Source of the DNA: Neobacillus bataviensis LMG 21833
GTDB lineage: Bacteria > Bacillota > Bacilli > Bacillales > Cytobacillaceae
Direction: 5' to 3'
Assembly: GCF_000307875.1 (NCBI RefSeq)
Contig: NZ_AJLS01000041.1
Span: forward strand, 29,975-93,974
Length of the DNA: 64,000 bases
The position numbers and the translations under genes were made by a program. The notes beneath the pieces are model-generated. The model was not told where the DNA came from. It did not search any database and saw nothing but the letters and a program-made list of their open reading frames with translations. Shown one piece after another: positions 43,337-52,851 of this stretch. Position 1 is the stretch's first letter; each line of letters starts with the position of its first letter.

Positions 43337-46300
43337 ATGTCAGTTAGAATGGTAATTGGGAGGTCGGGAAGCGGTAAAACATCGATGTTTCTTGATGAAA
43401 TACGCAGCCGGCTAATCGAGAACCCAGAAGGAACACCGATTATTTATATTGTTCCAGAGCAAATGACATTTTTATCTGAATACCGTTTGGCGACAGACTC
43501 TAGTGTTGGCGGAATGATTCGTGCCCAAGTTTATAGCTTTTCCCGTTTAGCATGGCGAATCCTGCAGGAAACAGGTGGAGTTAGCAGAACGCATTTAAGT
43601 AGCGTTGGAATGAACATGTTAATTCGTAAAATTATTGACGAACAGAAGGAAAATTTAAAGATTTTTCAACGGGCTGCTGATAAGAATGGCTTTGTCCAGC
43701 AACTGGAACAAATAATTACTGAATTTAAGCGGTACTGTCTAAGACCCGATGAGCTGATCCAAAAATCAGCACAGTTCGGTTCAGGGGAAACTTCTGTTTC
43801 AAAAGCCTTACACGATAAATTAAATGATTTAGAATTGATCTATTCAAAATTTGAGGACGAAATCTTTGGAAAATATATCGATTCTGAAGATTACTTTCGC
43901 CTCCTAGCAGAGAAAATATCAGCCTCTTCCTATTTAAAAGAGGCAGAAATCTATATTGATGGGTTTTATAGCTTTACACCACAAGAATATCTTGTCATGG
44001 CGGAATTAATGAAGCATTGTAATCGTGTTTCAATCACGATGACCGCGGATCGGTTATTCGTTGATTCAGCACCGGATGAGCTTGACTTGTTCCGTGCATC
44101 CGGTGAAACATGCTATAACATCTATGATTTAGCAAGGAGCAGTGGAAGTGAAATAGAACAGCCTATCATTCTAAAAGAACAGGTAAAGTGGAATAGTCCA
44201 TCATTACGTCATTTAGAGAAAGAATTTGATACACGACCCGCCGCAGTTTTTCATGGTGTGACAGCGATTCAACTTAGCCAAGCTGTTAATCGCAGGGCGG
44301 AGATCGAAGGCATTGCACGGGAAATTCGCGATGTAGTTCGGACAAGTGGGTACCGTTACCGCCATATCGCCCTTTTAATTAGAAATGGCGGCGACTATCA
44401 TGAAATTGTCGAACCTGTATTTGACGATTATCAGATTCCTTATTTTATCGATCAGAAAAGGACGATGCTCAATCATCCGCTTATTGAATTGATCCGCTCG
44501 AGTCTAGAAGTGATAAATTCTTACTGGCGTTACGAACCAGTGTTTAGAGCGATAAAAACAGAATTATTATATCCCCTTCAGGAGAGTCCCGGTAAAATGC
44601 GGGAGAAGATGGACAGGCTGGAAAACTATTGTCTGGCTTATGGAATCAATGGAAGTAAATGGACGAAAAAGGAGCGCTGGGTGTATCGGCGAATTAGAGG
44701 GCTGGAACTAACAGGCAATGTCCAAACAGATGCAGAAAAAAAGATGGAACAGGAATTAAATGAATTAAAAATTATGGTAACAGCCCCTATTTTACGGTTG
44801 TCCAGAAGGCTGAAAAAGGCCGATACAGGACGTAAGCTTTGTGAAGCCATCTATTTATACTTAGAAGAATTAGATATTCCGGATAAGCTTGAAAAATGGA
44901 AAATAGCTGCTGAAGAAAAGGGCAATCTGTTAAGAATGCGGGAACACGAACAAGTATGGAATGCGGTCGTTGAACTTCTTGACCAATATGTTGAAATACT
45001 AGGAGAGGAGCAGGTTACCACAAAGGTATTTGCTGCTATTTTAGAAGCGGGCTTCGAATCCTTGCATTTTTCCCTCATTCCGCCTGCACTTGATCAAGTG
45101 TTAATTGGTGATTTAGAAAAATCAAGGTTGAATGACATCAAAATTGTTTTCATCGTTGGTGTGAATGAAGGAGTGCTGCCGGCGAAAATTTCAGATGATG
45201 GCATCCTGGCAGATGAAGACAGGGAACTGCTTTTAGCAGCAGGCATGAATGTTGCACCGAGCAGCCGAACCCGTTTACTTGATGAAAGCTTTCTTGCCTA
45301 TAAGGCTTTTACGGCACCATCAGATAGGCTTTATGTCAGCTACCCGCTTGCAAATGACGAAGGAAAAGCATTAATACCTTCTTCCTACATCAAGAGGCTT
45401 AAGGATATGTTTCCAGACGCGAAGGAAGAGTATTTAGTTACAGACCCTGCGGAACTTGCAGAAAGAGAACAGTTACGCTTTGTTTCTAATTTTACAACAA
45501 CCTTGTCCTATCTAAACACACAGCTGCAATGGAAAAAGCGAAATTATCCCATTTCTAATCTGTGGTGGGATGTGTATAACTTTTATCTTAAAAGCTCGTG
45601 GAAAAACAGAGCTCAAAAGGTATTTTCAAGCCTCTACTACTCAAATAGTGCTGTCCAGCTTTCAAAAGAGGTAGCGAATGAATTATATGGTGAGACCATC
45701 CAGGCAAGTGTTTCCAGAATGGAATTATTCAATGGCTGTGCCTTTTCTCATTTTGCCCAGCATGGACTAAAACTTCGTGAACGCCAAATTTTTCGCCTGG
45801 AGGCACCTGATATAGGTGAATTGTTCCATGCTGCATTAAAGCAGATTGCCGATATTGTCAATGATCAGAATATGTCATGGGCTAAGTTAACACGAAAGCA
45901 ATGTGAAGACCTCTCTAAAGAGGCAATCAAGACGTTAGCACCGAAGCTGCAAAATGAAATATTACTTAGTTCGGAACGCCATCATTATATTAAGCGAAAA
46001 TTGGAACAGATTATTACCCGTGCATCAATTGTCTTGAGTGAGCATGCGAAAGTGAGTGGCTTTTCACCAATTGGCTTAGAATTAGGCTTTGGACCCCATG
46101 GAGAGCTGCCGCCATTAACCTTTTCATTGAAAAATGGAAAAAAGATGGAATTAGCAGGGCGGATTGATCGGATTGATAAAGCAGACGCAGGAGATGACAG
46201 TCTCTTTTTGCGGGTAATTGATTATAAATCGAGTGAGAAGGATGTTAATTTATCTGAGGTCTATTATGGTCTTGCTCTGCAAATGCTGACCTATCTTGAT

Positions 46301-46834
46301 ATTGTCATCACTCATTCAAATGAATTAGTGGAGATGAAAGCAAGTCCGGCAGGTGTTCTTTATTTCCATGTTCATAATCCGTTTATCAATACCACGAAAA
46401 TGTTGTCCATGGATGAAATAGAAAATGAAATGATGAAAAAGTTTAAAATGAATGGTTTAATGCTGAGTGACCAAAGGGTCATTCAGTTGATGGATCAATC
46501 ATTGGAATCTGGTGATTCACAAATAGTGGCAGCCGGGATTAAAAAGGATGGGAATTTATCGAAAAAGTCAAAGGTAGCAAGTTTAGAAGAATTTGACCAT
46601 TTACGAAACCATGTTAGAGAGTTATATCAGAAAACAGGCAATGCCATTACAAATGGTCAAATTGATATTGCCCCATATAAACTAAAGGACAAGATCCCAT
46701 GTACCTTTTGCTCTTATAAATCAGTATGTCAATTTGATGAATCGATTGAAAGTAATCGTTATAGGATTCTAACGCCCCATTCAAAAGAAGATGTATTGGA
46801 ATTGATTAGAAAGGAGCCAACGGAAAATGAGTAA
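43337..46834 (+). CDS. addB: ATP-dependent helicase/deoxyribonuclease subunit B (AddB)
   Basis: An 1165-residue subunit of the AddAB recombination nuclease. N-terminal Walker A GRSGSGKTS (about 8-16) lies in a UvrD-like but degenerate helicase region that recognises Chi. The C-terminal nuclease domain has VIDYKSSEKDV. The iron-sulfur cluster cysteines are visible: Cys801 (FNGCAF), Cys1122, Cys1125 and Cys1131 (CTFCSYKSVC). The start follows AAAGGGTGG. It overlaps addA by 8 bases, so the subunits are made together. AddAB resects double-strand breaks for RecA loading. Confidence 0.96.
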   Translation: MSVRMVIGRSGSGKTSMFLDEIRSRLIENPEGTPIIYIVPEQMTFLSEYRLATDSSVGGMIRAQVYSFSRLAWRILQETGGVSRTHLSSVGMNMLIRKIIDEQKENLKIFQRAADKNGFVQQLEQIITEFKRYCLRPDELIQKSAQFGSGETSVSKALHDKLNDLELIYSKFEDEIFGKYIDSEDYFRLLAEKISASSYLKEAEIYIDGFYSFTPQEYLVMAELMKHCNRVSITMTADRLFVDSAPDELDLFRASGETCYNIYDLARSSGSEIEQPIILKEQVKWNSPSLRHLEKEFDTRPAAVFHGVTAIQLSQAVNRRAEIEGIAREIRDVVRTSGYRYRHIALLIRNGGDYHEIVEPVFDDYQIPYFIDQKRTMLNHPLIELIRSSLEVINSYWRYEPVFRAIKTELLYPLQESPGKMREKMDRLENYCLAYGINGSKWTKKERWVYRRIRGLELTGNVQTDAEKKMEQELNELKIMVTAPILRLSRRLKKADTGRKLCEAIYLYLEELDIPDKLEKWKIAAEEKGNLLRMREHEQVWNAVVELLDQYVEILGEEQVTTKVFAAILEAGFESLHFSLIPPALDQVLIGDLEKSRLNDIKIVFIVGVNEGVLPAKISDDGILADEDRELLLAAGMNVAPSSRTRLLDESFLAYKAFTAPSDRLYVSYPLANDEGKALIPSSYIKRLKDMFPDAKEEYLVTDPAELAEREQLRFVSNFTTTLSYLNTQLQWKKRNYPISNLWWDVYNFYLKSSWKNRAQKVFSSLYYSNSAVQLSKEVANELYGETIQASVSRMELFNGCAFSHFAQHGLKLRERQIFRLEAPDIGELFHAALKQIADIVNDQNMSWAKLTRKQCEDLSKEAIKTLAPKLQNEILLSSERHHYIKRKLEQIITRASIVLSEHAKVSGFSPIGLELGFGPHGELPPLTFSLKNGKKMELAGRIDRIDKADAGDDSLFLRVIDYKSSEKDVNLSEVYYGLALQMLTYLDIVITHSNELVEMKASPAGVLYFHVHNPFINTTKMLSMDEIENEMMKKFKMNGLMLSDQRVIQLMDQSLESGDSQIVAAGIKKDGNLSKKSKVASLEEFDHLRNHVRELYQKTGNAITNGQIDIAPYKLKDKIPCTFCSYKSVCQFDESIESNRYRILTPHSKEDVLELIRKEPTENE

Positions 46835-49800
46835 TATCATAATCCCTTCAAAGCCTGATGGTGTGACCTGGACAGATGACCAATGGAAAGCAATTATGGC
46901 AAGGGATAAGGATATCCTGGTAGCTGCCGCAGCTGGTTCCGGAAAAACAGCCGTCCTGGTCGAAAGAATCATTCAAAAGATTCTTTCCTTAGAAAATCCA
47001 ATTGATGTCAACGAATTGTTGGTCGTGACGTTTACGAATGCTTCCGCGGCAGAAATGCGGCACCGAATTGGCGAAGCCTTAGAAAAAGCAATCGATCAGG
47101 ATCCGGGATCCAGGCATTTACGGAAACAGCTCAGCTTATTAAATAAAGCCTCCATCTCAACGCTTCACTCCTTTTGTTTGGAGGTCATCCATAAATATTA
47201 TTATTTAATTGATATTGACCCAGGCTTTCGGATTGCAGATGAAACAGAGGCACAAATAATTAGAGATGAAGTAATGGAAGAGCTGTTTGAAGAGGAATAT
47301 GGAAAAGAAAAGAATGAGAGCTTTTTTCATTTGGTAGATTCGTTTACAAATGATCGAAGCGACCAAGCATTAATGGATATCGTTCGTTCGATTTATGATT
47401 TTGCTCGTGCAAACCCAGTGCCGGAGGATTATTTACAATCGATTGTTTCGATGTATGATGTGGGGAATATAGCCAACGTCGAGGAGCTTCCCTTTATTGA
47501 AGCATTGCTTTTTGATATTGAACTGCAGTTAGAAGCTGCCCAGGATATGATTAAACGCGGCTTGGAACTGACTAAGCTTCCAAACGGCCCGGCACCGCGT
47601 GCGGAAAATTTTTTAGACGATTTGCTTGTTATTGATACGCTCATGTTAGCGCAAAAGGATTCATGGGAGGCGCTGTACCAAGCGATGCAAACCTGGTCTT
47701 TCGGAAGGGCTAAACAGGTCAAGGGTGACCATTACGAAAAGAAACTGACAGAGAAAGCCCAGAAACTGCGGGATAAAGCAAAGAAAAAAATCCAAGACAT
47801 AAAGGAAGAACTCTTTTCGCGGAAACCGGAAGGCTTTTTACGGGATATAGAAGAAATGCGTCCATTAATAGAGACATTAGTTTACCTTGTAAAAGCATTT
47901 TCAAACCGGTTTGAAAAAGTAAAAAGAGAAAAGGGACTTGTTGATTATGCCGATCTAGAGCATTACTGTCTTGGGATTTTGACAAAAGGAATCAATCCAG
48001 AAGGTGAATTTCTTCCCTCAGATGCTGCCCTTACATTCCGCAGCCATTTTAAAGAGGTCTATTGCGATGAGTATCAAGACGTAAATATGGTCCAGGAGAC
48101 GATTCTAAAGCTGGTATCCATGGAGGATGAGCGCACAGGCAATCTATTCATGGTTGGTGATGTTAAGCAGTCTATATATCGATTTCGTTTAGCTGAGCCT
48201 AACCTCTTCTTAGGTAAATATAATCGCTTTACAGCCCAGGGTAAGGAATCGGGATTTAGAATCGATTTAGCACGTAACTTTAGGAGCAGAAAGGAAGTAC
48301 TTGATGGCACTAATTATTTATTTAAACAAATCATGGGTGTCAAAGTTGGCGAGATTGAGTATGATGAGGCAGCGGAATTGCGAAATGGCGCGCCATACCC
48401 CGAGGATCATCCTTTTCCTATAGAAGTTATGCTTATTGATCAAAACGCTGAAAGTGGAGAATCGGCCGCTGAAGCAGAAGTAGAAAATGAATCAGCTGTT
48501 TTTGAGTTTGATGCCGAAGATCTCGCACAATCGCAATTGGAAGCAAGAGTGATGGCTGCAAAAATTAAAGAGTTGGTGTCAAATGGCACCCCGGTATATA
48601 ATACAAAAACGAAAATGCAAAAACCGTTAATGTATCGGGATGTGGTGATCCTCCTCCGTTCCATGACCTGGGCACCGCAAATCATGGAGGAGTTCAAACA
48701 GCAGGGAATTCCCATATATGCCAATTTATCGACTGGTTATTTTGAAGCAACAGAGGTATCAATCATGCTTTCACTACTGCGAGTGATTGATAACCCATTC
48801 CAGGATATACCTTTAGCATCCGTTCTTCGTTCACCGATCGTTGGGTTAAACGAGGAGGATTTAGCCAGAATTCGAATTCACAGAAAGCAGGGCTCATTTT
48901 GGGAGGCAGTGTCTGCCTTTTGCATGAGCAAGACAGCTGAAAATTCAGAGCCCTTTTATGCCAAAGTCCGCAGTTTTTTTGACTTGTTAAAGAACTGGCG
49001 ACAGTTGGCAAGACAAGGATCGCTTTCAGAACTAATCTGGCAATTATACCGCGATACTGGGTTTTATGATTTTGTTGGCGGCCTGCCCGGCGGAAAACAG
49101 CGTCAGGCAAACTTAAGGGCTTTATATGATAGGGCTAGAGGCTATGAACAAACCTCGTTCCGCGGGTTATTTCGCTTTTTACGCTTTATCGAGCGTATGA
49201 TTGACAGGGGTGACGACCTTGGGGCAGCAAGAGCCCTAGGGGAGCAAGAGGATGTTGTCAGAATCATGACGATTCATAGCAGTAAAGGACTTGAATTTCC
49301 CGTTGTCTTTATGGCGGGAATGGCAAGGAATTTTAATATGATGGATATCCGAAAATCCTACATGCTTGATAAAGAATTTGGTTTTGCCACAAAGTATATT
49401 AATGCCGAAAAACGTATATCATATCCATCCCTCCCGCAAATTGCCTTTAAACGGAAAAAGAAAATGGAAATGCTTGCGGAAGAAATGCGTGTTTTATACG
49501 TAGCAATGACAAGGGCAAAAGAAAAGCTATATGTGACAGCAACCTTAAAGGATGCAGTGAAAACCATTGACAAATGGAATGATGTATCCGCTAATACTGA
49601 ATGGCTGTTAAAGGATTACGAACGGGCAGCTGCAATGAGTTATATTGACTGGATTGGGCCGGCGTTGATTCGCCATCAAGACTGTGGCGAAATACGGGGT
49701 GGTGATGGAACAAGTCCGTTCATTCCTTCGGAAATCACGAATCATCCTTCTTCCTGGAATATTGTCTTGATAAGTGCTGAAGAAATCAAAAAACAAGAAT

Positions 49801-50606
49801 CTGCATTTGAAGCAGAAGAAGATCAATTCTTAGAAAAGGTTCAAAGGTTAGAGGAAATTCCAGTAGAGTCTTCATTTGCAGAGGAAATAAAAGCACGTCT
49901 GACATGGGAATATGCCTTCCCTGATGCTGCGGCACATCGTTCAAAGCAATCTGTATCAGAAATAAAACGCTTCGCGGAAATGACGGACGAGCATAGTGGT
50001 ACAGATTTGGTTCGAAGATTTAAAAAGTCAATCGTAAAACGCCCCAAGTTTATGCAGGAGAAACAATTAAGTCCTGCGGAGCGGGGGACGGCAATGCATA
50101 TGGTGATGCAGCATGTGGATTTGACAATCCCTGTTAGTGAAGAATCTATCCGAAGGCAATTAGACTGGATGGTCCATAATGAATTGCTAACCCCGGAGCA
50201 GGCAGCGATCATTGACAGTCAATTGATCGTTCAATTCTTCAACTCAAATTTAGGGCAAAGATATTTTCATGCCAAAGCGATTCACCGGGAAATTCCGTTT
50301 ACTCTTTCATTACCCGCAAGTGAAGTTTACCCAGACTGGAAAGAAGCTGATGAATTTGTCTTTGTCCAAGGAATTATTGACTGTATTCTGGAGGATGATC
50401 AAGGCCTTGTCCTGATCGACTATAAAACAGATGGAATAACGGGAAGGTATAAGGGAGGCTTCCTTCAAGCAGGCCCAATCCTAGAAGACAGATACAGGGT
50501 CCAAATTAACTTATATACGAAGGCGATTGAACAAATCTGGAAAAGACATGTCACGGAAAGATATTTATTTTTCTTTGATGGAGCGCACATTTTAAAAGTA
50601 GAATAA
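46827..50606 (+). CDS. addA: ATP-dependent helicase/nuclease subunit A (AddA)
   Basis: A 1259-residue UvrD-type helicase with a C-terminal nuclease. Walker A AAAAGSGKTAVLVERI (about 34-49), motif II region YCDEYQDVNMVQ, motif III/IV GDVKQSIYRFRLAEP, motif V MTIHSSKGLEFPVV, motif VI RVLYVAMTRAKEKL, and the nuclease motif VLIDYKTDGI near 1195 are all seen. The ATG 46827 follows AAAGGAG within the end of addB. In B. subtilis sbcD-sbcC follow; here the next gene after the terminator is gerPF, so those two genes are absent from this locus. Confidence 0.96.
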   Translation: MSNIIIPSKPDGVTWTDDQWKAIMARDKDILVAAAAGSGKTAVLVERIIQKILSLENPIDVNELLVVTFTNASAAEMRHRIGEALEKAIDQDPGSRHLRKQLSLLNKASISTLHSFCLEVIHKYYYLIDIDPGFRIADETEAQIIRDEVMEELFEEEYGKEKNESFFHLVDSFTNDRSDQALMDIVRSIYDFARANPVPEDYLQSIVSMYDVGNIANVEELPFIEALLFDIELQLEAAQDMIKRGLELTKLPNGPAPRAENFLDDLLVIDTLMLAQKDSWEALYQAMQTWSFGRAKQVKGDHYEKKLTEKAQKLRDKAKKKIQDIKEELFSRKPEGFLRDIEEMRPLIETLVYLVKAFSNRFEKVKREKGLVDYADLEHYCLGILTKGINPEGEFLPSDAALTFRSHFKEVYCDEYQDVNMVQETILKLVSMEDERTGNLFMVGDVKQSIYRFRLAEPNLFLGKYNRFTAQGKESGFRIDLARNFRSRKEVLDGTNYLFKQIMGVKVGEIEYDEAAELRNGAPYPEDHPFPIEVMLIDQNAESGESAAEAEVENESAVFEFDAEDLAQSQLEARVMAAKIKELVSNGTPVYNTKTKMQKPLMYRDVVILLRSMTWAPQIMEEFKQQGIPIYANLSTGYFEATEVSIMLSLLRVIDNPFQDIPLASVLRSPIVGLNEEDLARIRIHRKQGSFWEAVSAFCMSKTAENSEPFYAKVRSFFDLLKNWRQLARQGSLSELIWQLYRDTGFYDFVGGLPGGKQRQANLRALYDRARGYEQTSFRGLFRFLRFIERMIDRGDDLGAARALGEQEDVVRIMTIHSSKGLEFPVVFMAGMARNFNMMDIRKSYMLDKEFGFATKYINAEKRISYPSLPQIAFKRKKKMEMLAEEMRVLYVAMTRAKEKLYVTATLKDAVKTIDKWNDVSANTEWLLKDYERAAAMSYIDWIGPALIRHQDCGEIRGGDGTSPFIPSEITNHPSSWNIVLISAEEIKKQESAFEAEEDQFLEKVQRLEEIPVESSFAEEIKARLTWEYAFPDAAAHRSKQSVSEIKRFAEMTDEHSGTDLVRRFKKSIVKRPKFMQEKQLSPAERGTAMHMVMQHVDLTIPVSEESIRRQLDWMVHNELLTPEQAAIIDSQLIVQFFNSNLGQRYFHAKAIHREIPFTLSLPASEVYPDWKEADEFVFVQGIIDCILEDDQGLVLIDYKTDGITGRYKGGFLQAGPILEDRYRVQINLYTKAIEQIWKRHVTERYLFFFDGAHILKVE

Positions 50607-50611
50607 AAATG

Positions 50612-50650
50612 AAAAATGACATAAACCCATGGATGGTTTATGTCATTTTT
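50612..50650. terminator. Bidirectional terminator between addA and gerPF
   Basis: 16-bp near-perfect stem AAAAATGACATAAACC/GGTTTATGTCATTTTT with a 7-base loop. It touches the gerPF stop codon and serves both convergent genes. Confidence 0.85.
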
Positions 50651-50867
50651 AATTATTCCCGGCTATTGGCTGGTCAATCAAATTTGTATCAAGTACATTT
50701 GTACCACTGATTCCATTGTTTGCGACGATTAAGCCACCGGTGTTAAATCCTCCAGAGCCGGCAAAGGTTTTTGTGCTGCTCTTTGGAGAGATATAAACAG
50801 TATCTCCGAATTGGACAATTCCTCCGCTCACAGTCACAATTTGTACTGGACCAATTATCGCTGGCAT
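50649..50867 (-). CDS. gerPF: Spore germination protein GerPF
   Basis: A 72-residue protein starting MPAIIGPVQIVTVSGGIVQFGD, paralogous to GerPA at the other end of the operon (both begin MPAI.G and contain KTF.G.G.FNTG). GerP proteins sit in the spore coat and help germinants pass to receptors. The ribosome site AAAGGTG is upstream. It is last in the minus-strand gerPA-PF operon. Confidence 0.93.
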   Translation of the reverse strand: MPAIIGPVQIVTVSGGIVQFGDTVYISPKSSTKTFAGSGGFNTGGLIVANNGISGTNVLDTNLIDQPIAGNN

Positions 50868-50928
50868 TAAAACACACCTTTTCAGTATGAACTTTCTAGA
50901 TATTGACCTATACTAACATATGCATTAA

Positions 50929-51315
50929 TCATATGTCCTGTTCATGGCCTTCGAGCAGTAGCTGACGGATATGCTTAACTCTAACCTCCATCGAAACCGT
51001 TTGACTGTTGCCAACATGTAAAATCGACGAGTTAGAAACAGCTGTGACATCAATGTTATTTACTTTTATGATGGGATTAATATTGTGGCGTAAAAATGAT
51101 ATTGATTCGGTAATAGGCGGCAATGGCAGAGGCTTTTTAAAAATTCGATAGGAAGGAAAGTTACCTTCATCTCCGTAGAATATTTCTGTTTCCCTTTGAA
51201 CAGCAAGAGCCCTGGAGAATCCATTAAGAATGCAGGAATCTCCCAGCTGAAGAACGGAGGAGAAAACCACCTGCTTTACTTCGAGATGGTCTACGCTAGA
51301 GATTCGGGTCAGCAT
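50929..51315 (-). CDS. gerPE: Spore germination protein GerPE
   Basis: A 128-residue protein. Two internal segments repeat a theme: SSVLQLGD near the N-terminus and SSILHVGN near 95-105. This theme also appears in GerPD (SSLFMVGD) and GerPB (SSVLQIGS), so the family shares a short strand-turn unit. The start overlaps the gerPD end by 20 bases. A 61-base gap separates it from gerPF. Confidence 0.9.
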   Translation of the reverse strand: MLTRISSVDHLEVKQVVFSSVLQLGDSCILNGFSRALAVQRETEIFYGDEGNFPSYRIFKKPLPLPPITESISFLRHNINPIIKVNNIDVTAVSNSSILHVGNSQTVSMEVRVKHIRQLLLEGHEQDI

Positions 51316-51502
51316 ATCCAGGAGTCACATCGCGTTCTAACGGAACAAATGGCCCAATTATTAAGGATTCTGGCGGTGTGTCAAATGCAGATGTCAGTTG
51401 GATGGTTTCCGTATCTCCTACCATAAATAATGAGGAGCTTGCGACCGCCATGATTTTAATATTATTGACATGGAGGATGCGATTGTACACTTCAAAGTTC
51501 AT
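51296..51502 (-). CDS. gerPD: Spore germination protein GerPD
   Basis: A 68-residue protein with the shared SSLFMVGD unit and a C-terminal tail rich in Pro/Asp. It overlaps gerPC by four bases and gerPE by 20, showing tight translational coupling in the operon. Confidence 0.88.
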   Translation of the reverse strand: MNFEVYNRILHVNNIKIMAVASSSLFMVGDTETIQLTSAFDTPPESLIIGPFVPLERDVTPGYADPNL

Positions 51503-52125
51503 TCCGTCTTCATTCCTTTCACATTCTCGGGTAAGTTATTTAAAAAGACCATTACACCACTTTGTATTTCCTGCTTTAGTGTTTCGATGACGATTTCTTC
51601 GATTGGAGGGGCATTTGTATCCGGCTTAACCTTAGCGGCGTTCGTTTTAAGATGATAGTCGATCCGAGTAGGAAGCTGTTTGATAATATCTTCTTTAATG
51701 AAGGACAAATAGGATTCATTTGCTGGAATTGCCATGTTCCTTTGAGCATCATTCACAATTAGCGGTAAGTCTGTTTCTAAATAGCCATGAATAGCCTCTT
51801 CAATTTTCATTGATAATCGCATTTGCTCTTTTGGAGAAAATGGTGTTTTTAATGATTGATTTTGAACCGCAAAGTCTTCAATTCCGGATAAATCGTTCGG
51901 ATTTAAGCCAATATTTAACGTTCCTTCAAGGGTCTCAACTTTCAATTGGTCAAATTTATAGTCAATCCTGTCAACATGAATTGTGGGCTTCTCCCCTATT
52001 TGCGCTATATCAGCACTTAATTTTTGTATTGTCTGTTCTAATGCTGCAATTCTCTTCTCCTGCGCCTGAATACACATCTGCAGCCATTGAAGATATTGGT
52101 AAAAATCCTGATACAAGTAAATCAC
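51499..52125 (-). CDS. gerPC: Spore germination protein GerPC
   Basis: A 208-residue protein, the largest of the GerP set. Its N-terminal third is a coiled coil (about 12-45, with QEKRIAALEQTIQKLSADI), followed by a mixed region ending in NNLPENVKGM. It lacks the short SS-x-GD units of the other GerP proteins. The start follows a GAGGTGA site on the minus strand. There is a 103-base gap after gerPB, with no second promoter seen. Confidence 0.88.
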   Translation of the reverse strand: MIYLYQDFYQYLQWLQMCIQAQEKRIAALEQTIQKLSADIAQIGEKPTIHVDRIDYKFDQLKVETLEGTLNIGLNPNDLSGIEDFAVQNQSLKTPFSPKEQMRLSMKIEEAIHGYLETDLPLIVNDAQRNMAIPANESYLSFIKEDIIKQLPTRIDYHLKTNAAKVKPDTNAPPIEEIVIETLKQEIQSGVMVFLNNLPENVKGMKTE

Positions 52126-52228
52126 CTCGCCAGCGAATCGCCTTTTCAGCTTGTGTTCTAACTATATGCACAAACTTAGTTGGATTTGCTACTTTTCCAC
52201 AAGTTCATAAGGCTGACAAGGTTTTTCC

Positions 52229-52465
52229 TTACCTGACTGAAGCCTGTAATGGTACTGAAGGTGCCAGTAATTGTTCTGAAGGTACCGGTATTTGTCCTCC
52301 TGGTTTAATTCCTGCTGGGGCCGGTTTTGTGAAACCCCCAGTATTATATAGATGTGCATGAGGCTTTATAATTCCGGCACTGCCAATTTGCAGGACAGAG
52401 GAATTGGTAATTCCGCCTATTTTTATAAAATTAATCTGAATGGACTGTTGGATATAAAAATTCAT
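52229..52465 (-). CDS. gerPB: Spore germination protein GerPB
   Basis: A 78-residue protein starting MNFYIQQSIQINFIKIGG, with the unit SSVLQIGS and a proline-rich C-terminal half. I chose 52465 because the longer frame to 52516 overlaps gerPA and lacks a start typical of GerPB. It is the second gene of the operon. Confidence 0.85.
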   Translation of the reverse strand: MNFYIQQSIQINFIKIGGITNSSVLQIGSAGIIKPHAHLYNTGGFTKPAPAGIKPGGQIPVPSEQLLAPSVPLQASVR

Positions 52466-52481
52466 TTTGACCACCCATTCA

Positions 52482-52703
52482 TTACATATTAAGGAAATTG
52501 TTTTGGTCAATGACATCAGGATCAGAAGTATTCGTTGAACTTAATCGATTGAGAACATCAACCTGATCGCCTGTATTAAAGGAACCAGCTCCAGAAAATG
52601 TTTTGGCCGTAGCAAATGGCATAATTTTATAGACATCGCCAATATGAAAAACAGAGCTGCTTCCCAGTGTAATGACCTGTGCAACCCCAACAATTGCTGG
52701 CAT
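52482..52703 (-). CDS. gerPA: Spore germination protein GerPA
   Basis: A 73-residue protein starting MPAIVGVAQVITLGSSSVFHIGD, paralogous to GerPF. The start at 52703 follows AAAGGGTG; three residues upstream in frame lie inside that site. It is the first gene of the minus-strand gerP operon, expected to be transcribed in the mother cell. A CATACATA box lies about 45 bases upstream and may be part of a sigma-K type -10, but the match is incomplete. It is divergent from yisK. Confidence 0.92.
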   Translation of the reverse strand: MPAIVGVAQVITLGSSSVFHIGDVYKIMPFATAKTFSGAGSFNTGDQVDVLNRLSSTNTSDPDVIDQNNFLNM

Positions 52704-52746
52704 ATTCAACACCCTTTGTTATTATTATCTTTTACAGCATATGTAT

Positions 52747-52774
52747 GGGCGAATGTAATGTGAATCATTTGCCC
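52747..52774. promoter_or_regulatory. Inverted repeat in the gerPA-yisK divergent region
   Basis: GGGCGAAT (52747-52754) and ATTTGCCC (52767-52774) form 8-bp arms with one G-T pair and a 12-base spacer. It is a possible operator for either gene. Confidence 0.35.
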
Positions 52775-52791
52775 AAATAATATTTGTTAGA

Positions 52792-52819
52792 TTGTTCTGT
52801 TTACTCTATTCTATATAGT
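52792..52819 (+). promoter_or_regulatory. Possible promoter of yisK
   Basis: TTGTTC (52792-52797), 16-base spacer, TATAGT (52814-52819). Confidence 0.4.
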
Positions 52820-52851
52820 AGTGGATAAACTTTACATAGGAGTGATGGGCA

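Noticed and set aside
51810..52361. 183-codon plus-strand frame across gerPC-gerPB
   Set aside because: Opposite the gerP operon, whose genes have correct sizes, overlaps and RBS; the frame is a shadow.
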